64,000 bases of DNA from Prochlorococcus marinus str. MIT 0912 (GCF_027359595.1 NZ_CP114783.1:868001-932000); one strand, 5' to 3'; shown: positions 1 through 9,449, counted from the first letter of the stretch. Numbers and translations are program-made. The notes: generated by a model not told the origin, from the letters alone.

Positions 1-1164
1 AGATGGGGGCCAAGACTTCCTTGGATGATTGGAGGTGCTGTTCCTCTAGGTTTATTCCTTGCCGCGATGTGGTGGATCCCCCCAGGGGGAGTAGATGCAA
101 AAACGACCTATTACGTATTTGCAGCAATTTTCTTGATGACAGCCTATACAGCCGTAAATCTACCCTTTGCAGCATTATCTACGGAGCTCACTCAAGATAT
201 AGCTATTCGGACAAGACTAAATGCGGCAAGATTTACTGGGTCTATTTTGGCTGGAACGACTGGTTTAATAGTAGCTGCGGGCTTCTTATCGCAAGGAGTG
301 GAAGGTTATACATCAATGGGGAGAGTAACAGGAATTATTGCTACTTTTACAACGTTAATTGCTTGCTGGGGACTCGCCCCATTTGCAAAAAAAGCTAGAA
401 AGCCAACTTCTCAAACTGAACCTTTTAATCAACAACTAAAAAGGGTTTTAAGTAATAAGCTTTTCACTCGAATTATCGCTCTTTATTTGCTTCTTTGGTG
501 CGGGCTACAGTTGATGCAAACCGTTTCATTAATCTATCTTGAACAAGTAATGCTTGTTCCAATAGAAATTTCGAAATGGATCCCTATACCCTTTCAAATT
601 AGTACTCTATTAGGTCTACAATTTTGGAGCCTTTACTCCAACAGATATGGAAGAGTATCTGCACTTTTCAAAGGAGGCAAAATATGGATATTAGCTTGTC
701 TTTTAGTTATGATTTTACCTCCTATATCTAAAGGAGTGAGTATCAATAATTTATTATTATTTGGCAATATTGAAGGGATAAAGATGCTAATTCTTTTATT
801 AGTAATTGTTTTAGTAGGTTTCGGAGCTTCGACAGCGTATCTTATACCTTGGTCTTTACTTCCTGATGCTATTGATCGAGATCCCGAAAAGCCCTCAGGA
901 GTATATACAGCCTGGATGGTTTTTATTCAGAAAATCGGTATTGGTTTAAGCGTCCAATTCTTAGGGGTTCTTTTATCTTTATCAGGTTATAAATCATCGA
1001 CTAATTGTCTATCAAGTTTTGAAGACTTAGATCAACCTCTAACAGCAATTATTACCATTAGATTATGCATGGGGTTAATACCTTCTTTTCTTGTAATTGC
1101 TGGATTAATAACTATGAAACCCTGGCGAAATTTAGATTTCGAATCTAAACGAGTAATACAATGA
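1..1164 (+). CDS. MFS/GPH-family transporter, 5'-truncated by window edge
   Basis: The open frame runs in from base 1, so the true start lies outside the window; the first in-frame ATG at 25 is internal. The visible 387 residues hold about ten hydrophobic segments. The first readable residues (RWGPRLPWMIGG) resemble the cytoplasmic loop of glycoside-pentoside-hexuronide type major facilitator proteins. Many cyanobacteria carry a relative of this family annotated as a sugar-cation symporter, but the substrate cannot be read from sequence. The stop TGA overlaps the ATG of the MlaE-like permease (ATGA, four bases), which indicates translational coupling. The family call is good; the substrate is unknown. 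Confidence 0.85.
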   Translation, partial: RWGPRLPWMIGGAVPLGLFLAAMWWIPPGGVDAKTTYYVFAAIFLMTAYTAVNLPFAALSTELTQDIAIRTRLNAARFTGSILAGTTGLIVAAGFLSQGVEGYTSMGRVTGIIATFTTLIACWGLAPFAKKARKPTSQTEPFNQQLKRVLSNKLFTRIIALYLLLWCGLQLMQTVSLIYLEQVMLVPIEISKWIPIPFQISTLLGLQFWSLYSNRYGRVSALFKGGKIWILACLLVMILPPISKGVSINNLLLFGNIEGIKMLILLLVIVLVGFGASTAYLIPWSLLPDAIDRDPEKPSGVYTAWMVFIQKIGIGLSVQFLGVLLSLSGYKSSTNCLSSFEDLDQPLTAIITIRLCMGLIPSFLVIAGLITMKPWRNLDFESKRVIQ

Positions 1165-1910
1165 ACTACTCACCTCGTTGGCTCAGAAGATTTTTTAGCA
1201 GCATGTTAATTGGAGGGCAAGCAATTGCATCCATATCCAAGGGGAACATAAATAAATCAGATTTAATAGATCAATTAATGGAAGCAGGGCCAGGTAGCTT
1301 CCTTATTGTTTTAATTACAGGTATTGCAGCAGGAACTGTTTTCAACATTCAAGTTGCCGCAGAATTGAGTAAACAAGGATTAGGTTCTGCAGTTGGAGGA
1401 CTTTTAGCAATTGGCATGGCTAGAGAGATAGCACCTTTACTTACGGCAACTCTTCTCACTGGAAAAGTTGCAACTGCTTATGCAGCTCAAATAGGGACAA
1501 TGAAAGTTACAGAGCAAATTGATGCTATTACGATGCTACAAACAGATCCAGTTCAATATCTAGTTGTTCCAAGGCTATGCGCGATGGTCGTAATGGCGCC
1601 AATTCAATGCTTACTATTTTTTTCTATAGCTTTATTTAGCGGTCAATTTAGCAGCACAATTCTTTATCAAATACCACCAAGCATATTTTGGAATTCGGTA
1701 AGAGAATGGCTGATAACATCTGATCTTCCATTTATGATCGTTAAAGCTTTGGTGTTTGGTTTCTTAATCGCAATCATTGCTTGTGGATGGGGATTAACTA
1801 CAAGAGGCGGGCCAAAAGAAGTAGGTTCAAGTACTACTGGAGCAGTAGTAATGACTCTAATAACCGTTTCTTTAGTAGATGTTTTGCTCACCCAAGTTCT
1901 TTTTGGCTAA
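1161..1910 (+). CDS. MlaE/YrbE-family ABC transporter permease
   Basis: A 249-residue integral membrane protein with four to five hydrophobic segments. The family's conserved block lies around residues 85-125 (MAREIAPLLTATLLTGK, then a QIGTMKVTEQIDA motif). MlaE permeases work with an MlaF ATPase and MlaD substrate-binding protein to move phospholipids between membranes; the plastid homologue is TGD1. Neither ATPase nor MlaD gene is adjacent, so partners must be encoded elsewhere. The ATG overlaps the upstream transporter stop by four bases. It is followed by DUF3119, DUF3086 and plsY, a neighbourhood consistent with membrane lipid supply. Confidence 0.93.
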   Translation: MNYSPRWLRRFFSSMLIGGQAIASISKGNINKSDLIDQLMEAGPGSFLIVLITGIAAGTVFNIQVAAELSKQGLGSAVGGLLAIGMAREIAPLLTATLLTGKVATAYAAQIGTMKVTEQIDAITMLQTDPVQYLVVPRLCAMVVMAPIQCLLFFSIALFSGQFSSTILYQIPPSIFWNSVREWLITSDLPFMIVKALVFGFLIAIIACGWGLTTRGGPKEVGSSTTGAVVMTLITVSLVDVLLTQVLFG

Positions 1911-1915
1911 AAACT

Positions 1916-2344
1916 ATGACTTCTGAAAATTTTCTTGATAAAGATAGTGTGATTTTATCGCCTTCTTATCGTTTACCCATAATCATAATATTTTTGGGTT
2001 TATTATTATTAATAACACCATTTCAACCCTGGCCATCGATTGTAATTAGCAGTTTTGGCTTTTTCCTATTACTACAATCTTTTACCTTAAAACTAAAATT
2101 CACTAAGGAAGATTTAATTGTTATGCAACTAGGGAATGAATTAAGAAGGTTTCCTTTTAAGAACTGGATAGCATGGAGAATTATATTACCTAAATTGCCA
2201 GGTTTTCTTTATTTTCGAGAAGAAGCAAGCCCACATCTATTACCAATACTTTTTGAGGTCAACTCATTAAAAGAACAGCTAAGATTAAGGGTAAAGGATT
2301 TAGAAATACAAAAAGAAGTAGAATCATCGAAATCTAAAACTTAA
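1916..2344 (+). CDS. DUF3119 family membrane protein
   Basis: A 142-residue protein with two close hydrophobic segments near the N-terminus (about residues 18-35 and 38-55), then a soluble domain ending in a charged tail. The pattern matches the cyanobacterial/plastid family DUF3119. A longer frame opens at 1781 inside the permease gene, but the ATG at 1916, five bases after the permease stop, gives the family-like N-terminus and was chosen. Its position directly after the MlaE-like permease suggests co-transcription. No biochemical function is known to me. Confidence 0.85.
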   Translation: MTSENFLDKDSVILSPSYRLPIIIIFLGLLLLITPFQPWPSIVISSFGFFLLLQSFTLKLKFTKEDLIVMQLGNELRRFPFKNWIAWRIILPKLPGFLYFREEASPHLLPILFEVNSLKEQLRLRVKDLEIQKEVESSKSKT

Positions 2345-2360
2345 TTGAAGTTTTTGAAAA

Positions 2361-3383
2361 ATGGAATCCGAAGAAAATCTATCTGGAGAAAAGCAAAATT
2401 CCAAACAGAATATTTCTGTAGAAAATTCGTCTTCATCGAAAGATACACGGCAAGAACAGCACGAAAAGCAAGCTAAATCACAAAGTTTTATTAGTCCTGA
2501 CAACAATCAAAAAAGCCCTAAAACGCAGTCTTTAATCGACCTTGCTCTTAAAGATCTTCAGCTTTCACGAGAGCAATTAGAAAAAGAAATAGAAGAGCTT
2601 TCTAAAAAGAAAATACAAATTGATAATCAACTTAAAAGTTCATTTACAGGTCAATCTGATGCAATCGCTAGAAAAGTCAAAGGTTTTCAAGAATATTTAA
2701 CTGGTGCCTTGCAAGACCTAGCTCAGGCAGCCGAGCAACTTGAACTTGTTGTACCACCAGTAGTAGTGACGCCTTCACCACTTGATGAAAATAAAAAAAT
2801 TGAGCCTTCTAAAGAACAAGAAGTTATCCCTGCTGTTTCTGATACTTTCAAACCTGACGAGAGTTTAATCAGAAGATGCTTCAATCAATTTCTAGAACAA
2901 CCAGATTTCTATGCTGAGCCATGGAAACTAAGAAGAAGTCTTGAATCCATTGATGTAGAAATGCTTGAAGATTGGTTCTTCAGCATGGGGGGAAGAGGTG
3001 CTCAACCAAGCAGAGGAAGCAGGTCAAAGAATGCTTTAGTTGCAGCAGGAGTTATTGCAATTTTAGGTGAATTATATGGAGAACAATTTCAGACTTTAGT
3101 TTTAGCGAGTCAACCAGAGAGGCTTGGAGAATGGAGAAGATGTCTACAAGATTCATTAGGACTTAATCGTGAAGATTTTGGGCCAAATAGCGGGATAGTC
3201 CTTTTCGAGAGATCCGATGGACTAATTGAAAGAGCAGATCGACTGGAAGAAAGAGGTGAGTTGCCTTTTATAATTATTGATGCGGCTGAAGTTAATGTAG
3301 AAATTCCAATTCTTCAGTTTCCTATTTGGCTAGCTTTTGCAGGGACTCCAAATGAAATTTACGAAGAAGATGGATTAATATAA
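2361..3383 (+). CDS. DUF3086 domain protein
   Basis: A 340-residue soluble protein. Residues 1-60 are polar and low complexity. Residues about 62-95 form a likely coiled coil rich in Leu, Glu and Lys. A Pro-rich linker leads to a globular C-terminal domain from about residue 165 (RRCFNQFLEQPDFYAEPWKL), typical of cyanobacterial DUF3086 proteins. It lies 16 bases after DUF3119 and 20 before plsY, so it is probably in the same transcript. Function is unknown; coupling to envelope or lipid metabolism is inferred only from context. Confidence 0.85.
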   Translation: MESEENLSGEKQNSKQNISVENSSSSKDTRQEQHEKQAKSQSFISPDNNQKSPKTQSLIDLALKDLQLSREQLEKEIEELSKKKIQIDNQLKSSFTGQSDAIARKVKGFQEYLTGALQDLAQAAEQLELVVPPVVVTPSPLDENKKIEPSKEQEVIPAVSDTFKPDESLIRRCFNQFLEQPDFYAEPWKLRRSLESIDVEMLEDWFFSMGGRGAQPSRGSRSKNALVAAGVIAILGELYGEQFQTLVLASQPERLGEWRRCLQDSLGLNREDFGPNSGIVLFERSDGLIERADRLEERGELPFIIIDAAEVNVEIPILQFPIWLAFAGTPNEIYEEDGLI

Positions 3384-3403
3384 AAATTCCTATTTAAATT
3401 ATT

Positions 3404-4000
3404 TTGAATCTGTTAATTCTATTTTTAGGATATTTTTTTGGATCTTTTCCTAGTGGTTATCTAGCTGGAAGACTTGCTAAAGGAATTGATATCCGTTCAT
3501 TAGGTTCAGGGTCGACAGGAGCAACAAATGTATTAAGACATATTGGAAAGCGCGCTGCAATTATAGTCTTTTTACTAGATGTTTTCAAAGGAGTTCTAGC
3601 TATTTTATTAGCAAAATATTTCCAATTAAATGATTCATGGCAAGTAGCAATAGGTCTATCAACTTTAATTGGTCACATTTGGCCTGTCTGGCTTAATTGG
3701 AAAGGTGGTAAAGCTGTAGCGACAGGGTTGGGAATATTTCTTGGCATTTCATGGCAAGTTGGACTTAGCACACTAGGCATATTTATCATAATGATCACAT
3801 TATTTAGAATAGTATCACTCGCAAGTGTTAGCGCTGCATTGGCTCTACCTTTAATAATGTTTATAAGCTTTCAAAATTCAAATTTTTCTTTACCATTTTT
3901 AGTTGTTTCAATATTAGCTATGACTTTAGTAATTTGGAGGCATAGAGAGAATATAGTCAGACTAATCAAAGGTAAAGAGCCAAGAATTGGACAGCCCTGA
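3404..4000 (+). CDS. plsY: acyl-phosphate:glycerol-3-phosphate acyltransferase PlsY
   Basis: PlsY transfers an acyl group from acyl-phosphate to glycerol-3-phosphate, the first step of phospholipid synthesis, at the inner membrane. The 198-residue polytopic protein shows all three family motifs: FGSFPSGYLAGRL near residue 12, GSGSTGATNVLR near 34 and WKGGKAVATGLG near 97. The start is TTG; no ATG or GTG lies at a suitable position. It is last in the run with MlaE, DUF3119 and DUF3086, and converges on pyrF with a four-base gap. Confidence 0.96.
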   Translation: MNLLILFLGYFFGSFPSGYLAGRLAKGIDIRSLGSGSTGATNVLRHIGKRAAIIVFLLDVFKGVLAILLAKYFQLNDSWQVAIGLSTLIGHIWPVWLNWKGGKAVATGLGIFLGISWQVGLSTLGIFIIMITLFRIVSLASVSAALALPLIMFISFQNSNFSLPFLVVSILAMTLVIWRHRENIVRLIKGKEPRIGQP

Positions 4001-4004
4001 GAAA

Positions 4005-4730
4005 TTAAATAATAACTTTATCGCAAAAGCTTTTAAACATATTGGCAGGATCATTTGATTGAGTAATTGCTCTTCCGATAACCAACTTTGATGCTCCCAT
4101 CTTAATAGCTTCGGATGCATCGGAAATTCTTGATTGATCGTTAATATCTGAACCTAATGAACGTATTCCAGGAGTTACCAACTCAAAAGTCTCTGGATAA
4201 ACTTTACGAAGGGATTGAACCTCTTTAGGGCTGCAGACACATCCTCCTAAACCAGACTTCGAAGCAATTTCTGCTAGGTGAGCAACGCGTTTATCTATTG
4301 ATTCATTAATCAATAGATCGCTCGCAAAACTCTCACTAGTCCAACTAGTCAAGACTGTAATTCCCAACAGTTTTGGCGGCCTTAAATTAACTTTAGCGGC
4401 TCCTTCATGTGCTGCTTCATTTGCCATCTTAAGAGCCTTTATGCCTGCGCAAGTGTGTAAAGAAATAAATTCAGCACCAGTTTGTGATGCTACATAACAT
4501 GCTCTAGCAACTGTAGTAGGAATATCATGAAATTTAAGATCTAAAAATATTTTTTTTCCCTTATCCCTTAATATTGAGACTACATCTGGTCCTTCACTAA
4601 CAAACAACTCGAGACCAACTTTAACCCAGGTAATTTCAGGTATCTCTTCAATTAGATTCAAAACATTTTTCTTATCCATACCATCTAAGGCAATAATTAT
4701 TTTTTCGCTGGGATTATCAATATTTTTCAT
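4005..4730 (-). CDS. pyrF: orotidine 5'-phosphate decarboxylase
   Basis: Catalyses the last step of UMP synthesis, decarboxylating OMP. The 241-residue TIM-barrel protein has the ALDGMD phosphate/ribose region near residues 14-19 and the catalytic DLKFHDIP motif at about 64-71, including the proton-donating lysine. The C-terminal VTPGIR and VIGRAI motifs bind phosphate. It lies nine bases downstream of tyrS on the same strand, so the two are probably co-transcribed. Confidence 0.97.
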   Translation of the reverse strand: MKNIDNPSEKIIIALDGMDKKNVLNLIEEIPEITWVKVGLELFVSEGPDVVSILRDKGKKIFLDLKFHDIPTTVARACYVASQTGAEFISLHTCAGIKALKMANEAAHEGAAKVNLRPPKLLGITVLTSWTSESFASDLLINESIDKRVAHLAEIASKSGLGGCVCSPKEVQSLRKVYPETFELVTPGIRSLGSDINDQSRISDASEAIKMGASKLVIGRAITQSNDPANMFKSFCDKVII

Positions 4731-4739
4731 AAAATTTAA

Positions 4740-5987
4740 TCAATTTGAAACTCGAAGAAATTTTTTCTTTCCCACTTGCAATATTTTTCCTATGAGATCA
4801 TCTCTAGTATTAAACTCTAAATTAGGATCCATAATTTTTTTTCCATCAATTCTTACTCCTCCTCCAAGAATTTTTCGTCTTGCTTCACTGCTACTTGAAC
4901 ACATTTCCATCTTACTAAATAAATAAAATGCTTTAGCTGGAAAGTTTACATTAGCAATTGATGCTTCGGGTATTTCCTCAAGAGAATCTTGAGTACCTAA
5001 TACTAATTTTTCAGAATTAAATTGAGCTTTTTTTGCTGCTTCAATTCCTTTAAAATTAGATGTTATTTTTAAAGCCATAAATTTTTGAACCTCTCTTGGA
5101 TTTGAACTTAACTCTTTTAAATTTTCATTGGTTAGTAAATTTAAATAACTAATAACTAAATCATCCGGAACCTTTTCTAATTTGGAATACATAGATAATG
5201 AATCTTCATTGATTCCTACAATATTGTCTAAGCTTTTACTCATTTTTTGTGTCCCATCTAAACCAACTAAGATAGGTAATAGCATTCCAAATTGAGGCTT
5301 CTGTCCAAAAGCCCTTTGTAGATCTCGTCCCATAGCAATATTAAACTTTTGATCTGTACCTCCAAGTTCTAAATCTGAATTGATTGCGACTGAATCATAT
5401 CCCTGAAGAAGTGGATAAAGAAATTCATGAAGGGATATAGGAGTACCAGATTTATATCGATTACTAAAATCTTCCTTTGCCAGCATTTGACCAACTGTTG
5501 AATTCGACAAAAGTTCTATAACTTTAGACAAATTAAGATTTTCAAGCCATTCACTATTTCTTCTGATTTCTAAGCGACTAGGAGTTGAGAAATCAATCAA
5601 TGAATCTTTGGGTTCTTTACCTAGACCTAATTGTTCAAGATAATTTAATGAATTTGATTCAACCTCATCTTTTGAAAGCTGAATTCTAGTTTTACTTTTT
5701 CCAGTTGGATCTCCAATCCTTGCTGTAAAATCTCCAATTATAAGTACGGCAGTATGTCCAGCATCCTGAAAAGCTCTCAATTTTCTAAAAAGAATACTAT
5801 GACCTATATGAATATCAGTGCCTGTTGGATCAATTCCAAGTTTTATACGCAAAGGTTTTTTTTCAATAGATGAAAGTTCTAATCTTTTTAAAAAGCTTTG
5901 ATCTGAATCTCCTGAATTATAATAAGGGAAAAGATCATCTAAACCTCTAGAGATCCAATTAGGTAATTCATTGAATTTATCTAACAT
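4740..5987 (-). CDS. tyrS: tyrosyl-tRNA synthetase
   Basis: Class I aminoacyl-tRNA synthetase charging tRNA-Tyr. The 415-residue length is normal. The HIGH signature is at residues 60-63 and KMSKS at 248-252; the C-terminal ~65 residues form an S4 RNA-binding domain ([20 protein letters not shown] region). It is transcribed before pyrF and follows the DUF1825 gene by 26 bases, suggesting a three-gene minus-strand unit. Confidence 0.97.
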   Translation of the reverse strand: MLDKFNELPNWISRGLDDLFPYYNSGDSDQSFLKRLELSSIEKKPLRIKLGIDPTGTDIHIGHSILFRKLRAFQDAGHTAVLIIGDFTARIGDPTGKSKTRIQLSKDEVESNSLNYLEQLGLGKEPKDSLIDFSTPSRLEIRRNSEWLENLNLSKVIELLSNSTVGQMLAKEDFSNRYKSGTPISLHEFLYPLLQGYDSVAINSDLELGGTDQKFNIAMGRDLQRAFGQKPQFGMLLPILVGLDGTQKMSKSLDNIVGINEDSLSMYSKLEKVPDDLVISYLNLLTNENLKELSSNPREVQKFMALKITSNFKGIEAAKKAQFNSEKLVLGTQDSLEEIPEASIANVNFPAKAFYLFSKMEMCSSSSEARRKILGGGVRIDGKKIMDPNLEFNTRDDLIGKILQVGKKKFLRVSN

Positions 5988-6013
5988 AGTTTATATTTTA
6001 AAAAGGTTAATAA

Positions 6014-6331
6014 TCATTTATCCAATTCTGATTTCATTCTCACCAATGTTTTATTCATCTGATCAAACATCTGATCCGGAGTAATACCAAATTGACTCAA
6101 CTGAGTCTTAAGCTGTTCAACTGTCATTTTTGCCTGAAAATCTTCAGACAGTTCAAATCGTTTCATAAAAACTTTGTATCTATCCATTAAATTTTCCATA
6201 GTATCAATGAACATAACTTTCCCTTCTCTATCAAACTTCCCATAATCAGATCCTAATCGCATTAGATTCTGATAATCAGTGAAAAGTTTTTTTGCCTCTT
6301 CCTGAACAATTTCGGACTCAAAAAAATTCAT
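6014..6331 (-). CDS. DUF1825 family protein
   Basis: A 105-residue, mostly helical acidic protein beginning MNFFESEIVQEEAKKLF, typical of the cyanobacteria-specific DUF1825 family. There is no signal peptide or membrane segment. It is the first gene of the minus-strand set leading into tyrS and pyrF. Function is unknown; family recognition comes from the N-terminal motif and length. Confidence 0.87.
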   Translation of the reverse strand: MNFFESEIVQEEAKKLFTDYQNLMRLGSDYGKFDREGKVMFIDTMENLMDRYKVFMKRFELSEDFQAKMTVEQLKTQLSQFGITPDQMFDQMNKTLVRMKSELDK

Positions 6332-6649
6332 ATACTTAACCCAAGTTGATAGATCAATTGGTCGATTTTGAATTCAACGTCTAACAATAATTGTATCATT
6401 GAAATCTTCGTTAAAGTTTAGAGCATTTCTACGTAAAAAAATTTGCTTGGGAAGTGTAAATAGCCACACCACCAAAAAAATATATTTCTTACTCAAGTCA
6501 CATAAAACTTACTAATGAAGAAAAACACTTTTTATTTGATCTAGACAAGCTAAGCTGAAACTGTTTTAAATCAAAATGATATAAAATACTGGTCATATCA
6601 TTTTGAAAAAATCAATTGATCATTATATCTTATTTCAATTTTTTTAAAA
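6332..6649. other. intergenic region between divergent DUF1825 and GIY-YIG-like gene
   Basis: Non-coding, very AT-rich stretch of 318 bases that must hold both divergent promoters. The only clear structure is the 12-base perfect inverted repeat at 6571-6606, listed separately. No small ORF of convincing composition was found. Confidence 0.7.
6571..6606. repeat. 12-bp perfect inverted repeat
   Basis: TCAAAATGATAT at 6571-6582 is repeated in reverse complement at 6595-6606 with a 12-base spacer. It ends 43 bases before the ATG of the GIY-YIG-like gene. There is no T-run on the plus strand, so it does not look like a simple terminator. It could be an operator for a dimeric regulator or a hairpin in the leader. 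Confidence 0.75.
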
Positions 6650-7249
6650 ATGATAAAATTCGAACGGCAACATAATTTATTTAAAAAGAGTGATTTAAAT
6701 TTTTCCGAGAATATTCCTCTTCAAGATATATTCATTAACCAAAAAATAATTAAGGAATGGCAAGAAAAAATCATTAGTCATCAATCTATCATTTTTAAAT
6801 ACGGCAATAAAAATATAAATCAATATTCACTATTTGAATCTATTTCAGAAGAGTTAAACGAACCTATTAACCCACTTAAGCTTACTCCTTTACCTTTAAG
6901 TTTTTGGAGGTGGCCAAAAGCGATGCATGAGGGGCCCGCGGTTTATTTTGTAATGGATAAAATTATTGATTCTGATGAAAATATAATTTTATATATCGGA
7001 GAAACAATTTCCGCAGAAAAGAGATGGAAAGGGGAACATGACTGTAAAAATTATCTTTCAAGTTATTCCGATTATCTGCAAAAAGCAAATATATCAACCA
7101 ATTTAAACATTCGTTTTTGGCTTGATGTTCCAATCAAAACCAAGGAAAGAAGAAAATTAGAACAACAGCTGATACAAACTTGGCTTCCACCATTTAATAA
7201 GGAGACAAGGGAAATATGGTCAACGCCATTTACTTCTCAAATCAGTTAG
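6650..7249 (+). CDS. GIY-YIG nuclease-like protein
   Basis: A 199-residue protein. The N-terminal half (1-90) is unrecognised. The C-terminal half reads as a GIY-YIG fold: VYFV (Tyr99), LYIGET (Tyr115 to Glu118), an Arg at 125 in KRWKGEH, Glu171 in LEQQLI and Asn183 in PFNK. These match the order of the family's catalytic tyrosines, arginine, glutamate and asparagine. GIY-YIG enzymes include UvrC-type, homing and restriction nucleases; which role applies here is unknown. It is a single gene between divergent DUF1825 and pepA, without a partner methylase. Confidence 0.72.
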   Translation: MIKFERQHNLFKKSDLNFSENIPLQDIFINQKIIKEWQEKIISHQSIIFKYGNKNINQYSLFESISEELNEPINPLKLTPLPLSFWRWPKAMHEGPAVYFVMDKIIDSDENIILYIGETISAEKRWKGEHDCKNYLSSYSDYLQKANISTNLNIRFWLDVPIKTKERRKLEQQLIQTWLPPFNKETREIWSTPFTSQIS

Positions 7250-7286
7250 TAAAAGTTGTTATCATAGTTACAAGTATAAAAATGAA

Positions 7287-8774
7287 ATGCAAATTTCGAC
7301 AGTCTCCAAAGAAATTAACGAATGGTCAGGATCAGTACTTATTGCTGGAATTTTAGAAGGAACGATCAAAAGCCAAATAAATATATTTAAGACAATAATA
7401 AAAGATACTTTATTAAGCAAAAAATTTAGTGATTCAAAGTTCGAAGGCAAAAAAAATCAAAAAATATCCATTGAACTCATAGAAGGCAAAATAAAAAAAT
7501 TAATCTTTGTAGGCTTAGGCAAGGCCGAAACTCTTCGAATTGATGATCTACGTAAGGCAGCTTCAATTGCTACTCGTCAAGTTGCAAGTTACGAGAGAAA
7601 GTTAGGAATATTTTTCCCTTGGGATGCATTTGACCCTTCTTTAGGTGCATGTGCAGTTGGCGAAGCAGTTCAATTATCATCTATTAAAGATCTTAGATTC
7701 AAATCAGAAACAAAAGATCCTGCTCAAATAAATGAAGTGGAATTGATAGGCTTGGACAACATAACAACTCAGTCAGCAATTGCTGAAATAAATCCAATTT
7801 GCGAAGGAGTTAAATTTGCTAGAGAACTTGTTTCAGCCCCTCCCAATTTTCTTACTCCATTTCAAATGGCAAAAGAAGCTGAAAAATTAGCCGCTGAATA
7901 TAATCTAGATTTAAAAATTCTTGACAAAAAAGAGTGCGAAGCTCAAGGAATGGGAGCTTACTTAGCAGTTGCTAAAGGATCAGATCTAGAGCCAAATTTT
8001 ATACATTTAAAATATTCTCCAAAAACAGCAAAAAAGAAAATTGTATTAATAGGCAAAGGCTTAACTTTTGACTCTGGTGGATACAACTTAAAAGTAGGTG
8101 CCTCTCAAATTGAAAAAATGAAGTACGACATGGGAGGAAGTGCTTCTGTGCTCGGGACAGCAAGAACCATCGCAGAACTAAAACCAAGCAACATCGAGGT
8201 TCATTTTATTGTTGCTGCTTGCGAAAATATGATTAACGGTTCTGCATTGCATCCTGGAGATATAATCAAAGCTTCAAATGGAAAAACCATTGAAGTAAAC
8301 AATACCGATGCAGAGGGAAGATTAACATTGGCTGATGCATTGGTTTATGCATGCAAACTTAAGCCAGACTCCATCGTAGATCTAGCCACTCTTACTGGGG
8401 CTTGTGTGATTGCATTAGGAGATGAAATAGCAGGTTTATGGACTGACAATGATCAACTCTCTGAACAATTAACCAAAGCGGCGGGCAAGGCTGGAGAGGG
8501 TATCTGGAGAATGCCAATGCAAGAGTCATACAAATCTGGAATTAAATCATCTATTGCTGATCTACAAAACACAGGTCCTAGGCCAGGGGGATCAATTACT
8601 GCGGCATTGTTTCTAAAAGAATTTGTTAATCCAAGCATTCCATGGGCTCACATTGACATAGCAGGTACATGTTGGACAGAAAAAGATAGAGATATAAATC
8701 CAAAGGGAGCAACTGGTTATGGTGTAAGAACGTTAGTTAATTGGATAAAAGAATTAAGTTTAGAAGCAAATTAA
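7287..8774 (+). CDS. pepA: leucyl aminopeptidase (M17)
   Basis: Cytosolic two-metal aminopeptidase removing N-terminal residues from peptides; family members form hexamers. The 495-residue protein has the M17 signature NTDAEGRL at 339-346. The metal/catalytic block is around residues 254-263 (GKGLTFDSGG), including the catalytic lysine and aspartate. The N-terminal ~170 residues are the poorly conserved regulatory domain. It stands alone and converges on msrA. Confidence 0.97.
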   Translation: MQISTVSKEINEWSGSVLIAGILEGTIKSQINIFKTIIKDTLLSKKFSDSKFEGKKNQKISIELIEGKIKKLIFVGLGKAETLRIDDLRKAASIATRQVASYERKLGIFFPWDAFDPSLGACAVGEAVQLSSIKDLRFKSETKDPAQINEVELIGLDNITTQSAIAEINPICEGVKFARELVSAPPNFLTPFQMAKEAEKLAAEYNLDLKILDKKECEAQGMGAYLAVAKGSDLEPNFIHLKYSPKTAKKKIVLIGKGLTFDSGGYNLKVGASQIEKMKYDMGGSASVLGTARTIAELKPSNIEVHFIVAACENMINGSALHPGDIIKASNGKTIEVNNTDAEGRLTLADALVYACKLKPDSIVDLATLTGACVIALGDEIAGLWTDNDQLSEQLTKAAGKAGEGIWRMPMQESYKSGIKSSIADLQNTGPRPGGSITAALFLKEFVNPSIPWAHIDIAGTCWTEKDRDINPKGATGYGVRTLVNWIKELSLEAN

Positions 8775-8800
8775 ATACTAAGTATATAAACCAAAGATCT

Positions 8801-8822
8801 AAATATTTTCTTTAAAATATTT
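8801..8822. terminator. possible bidirectional terminator between pepA and msrA
   Basis: A perfect 9-bp inverted repeat (AAATATTTT, loop CTTT, AAAATATTT) lies between the convergent pepA and msrA genes. The stem contains only A-T pairs and is therefore weak; position supports a shared termination site. Confidence 0.4.
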
Positions 8823-8840
8823 GGTTAAAGTCATTTATTA

Positions 8841-9449
8841 TTATTTATATTCACCCCAGACTTTTTTTAGCCTATTATCTCTTCCACAACTAGTTCTATA
8901 AAAGTTATATTTAAGTGGATTATTTACTGCAAAATCTTGATGATAGTTCTCTGCTAACCAAAATACTTTTGAATCAGTAATATCAACCTTTAATTGATCT
9001 AGGGGTATATTTAATATGTCAGAGATATTTTCTTGACTCTCTTTTGCATCTCGCTTTTGATCTTGATTAAATGTAAAAATAACAGGCTTATATGAATCAC
9101 CTCTATCACAAAATTGTCCCTTATTATCAAAAGGATCAATATTAACCCAATACTGCTTAAGTAAATCTTTATAGCTAATAATATTAGAATCAAAACTAAC
9201 TTTAACTACTTCTTGATGACCACTATGATTTTCATATGTGGGATTAGTCAGATCTCCTCCTGAGTATCCACTTTCTGCAGAAACAACTCCATCAATCGCC
9301 TCTAGATCATGCTCTAGGCACCAAAAGCACCCTCCTGCAAACATAGCCTCTTCTGATTCAGCAAATGCTTGAAACGGGAAAACTATTAATAATTGTAATA
9401 GCATGCAAATTACTATTAGTCTTCTACAGATTTTAGTCATAAGAATCAT
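8841..9449 (-). CDS. msrA: exported peptide methionine sulfoxide reductase A
   Basis: Reduces the S epimer of methionine sulfoxide in proteins. The catalytic motif GCFWC lies at residues 40-44 with the nucleophilic cysteine at 41. Residues 1-30 form a signal-peptide-like hydrophobic segment ending AFA, so this copy probably acts in the periplasm or lumen. Conserved YHQDF lies near the C-terminus. The ATG overlaps the lpxB stop by four bases (ATGA), tying it to the lipid A operon; a second ATG at 9440 is an alternative start. Confidence 0.93.
   Translation of the reverse strand: MILMTKICRRLIVICMLLQLLIVFPFQAFAESEEAMFAGGCFWCLEHDLEAIDGVVSAESGYSGGDLTNPTYENHSGHQEVVKVSFDSNIISYKDLLKQYWVNIDPFDNKGQFCDRGDSYKPVIFTFNQDQKRDAKESQENISDILNIPLDQLKVDITDSKVFWLAENYHQDFAVNNPLKYNFYRTSCGRDNRLKKVWGEYK

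Noticed and set aside
3-398. 131-residue frame at the left end
   Set aside because: It is an out-of-frame shadow of the MFS transporter; the frame from base 1 reads continuously as transporter sequence.
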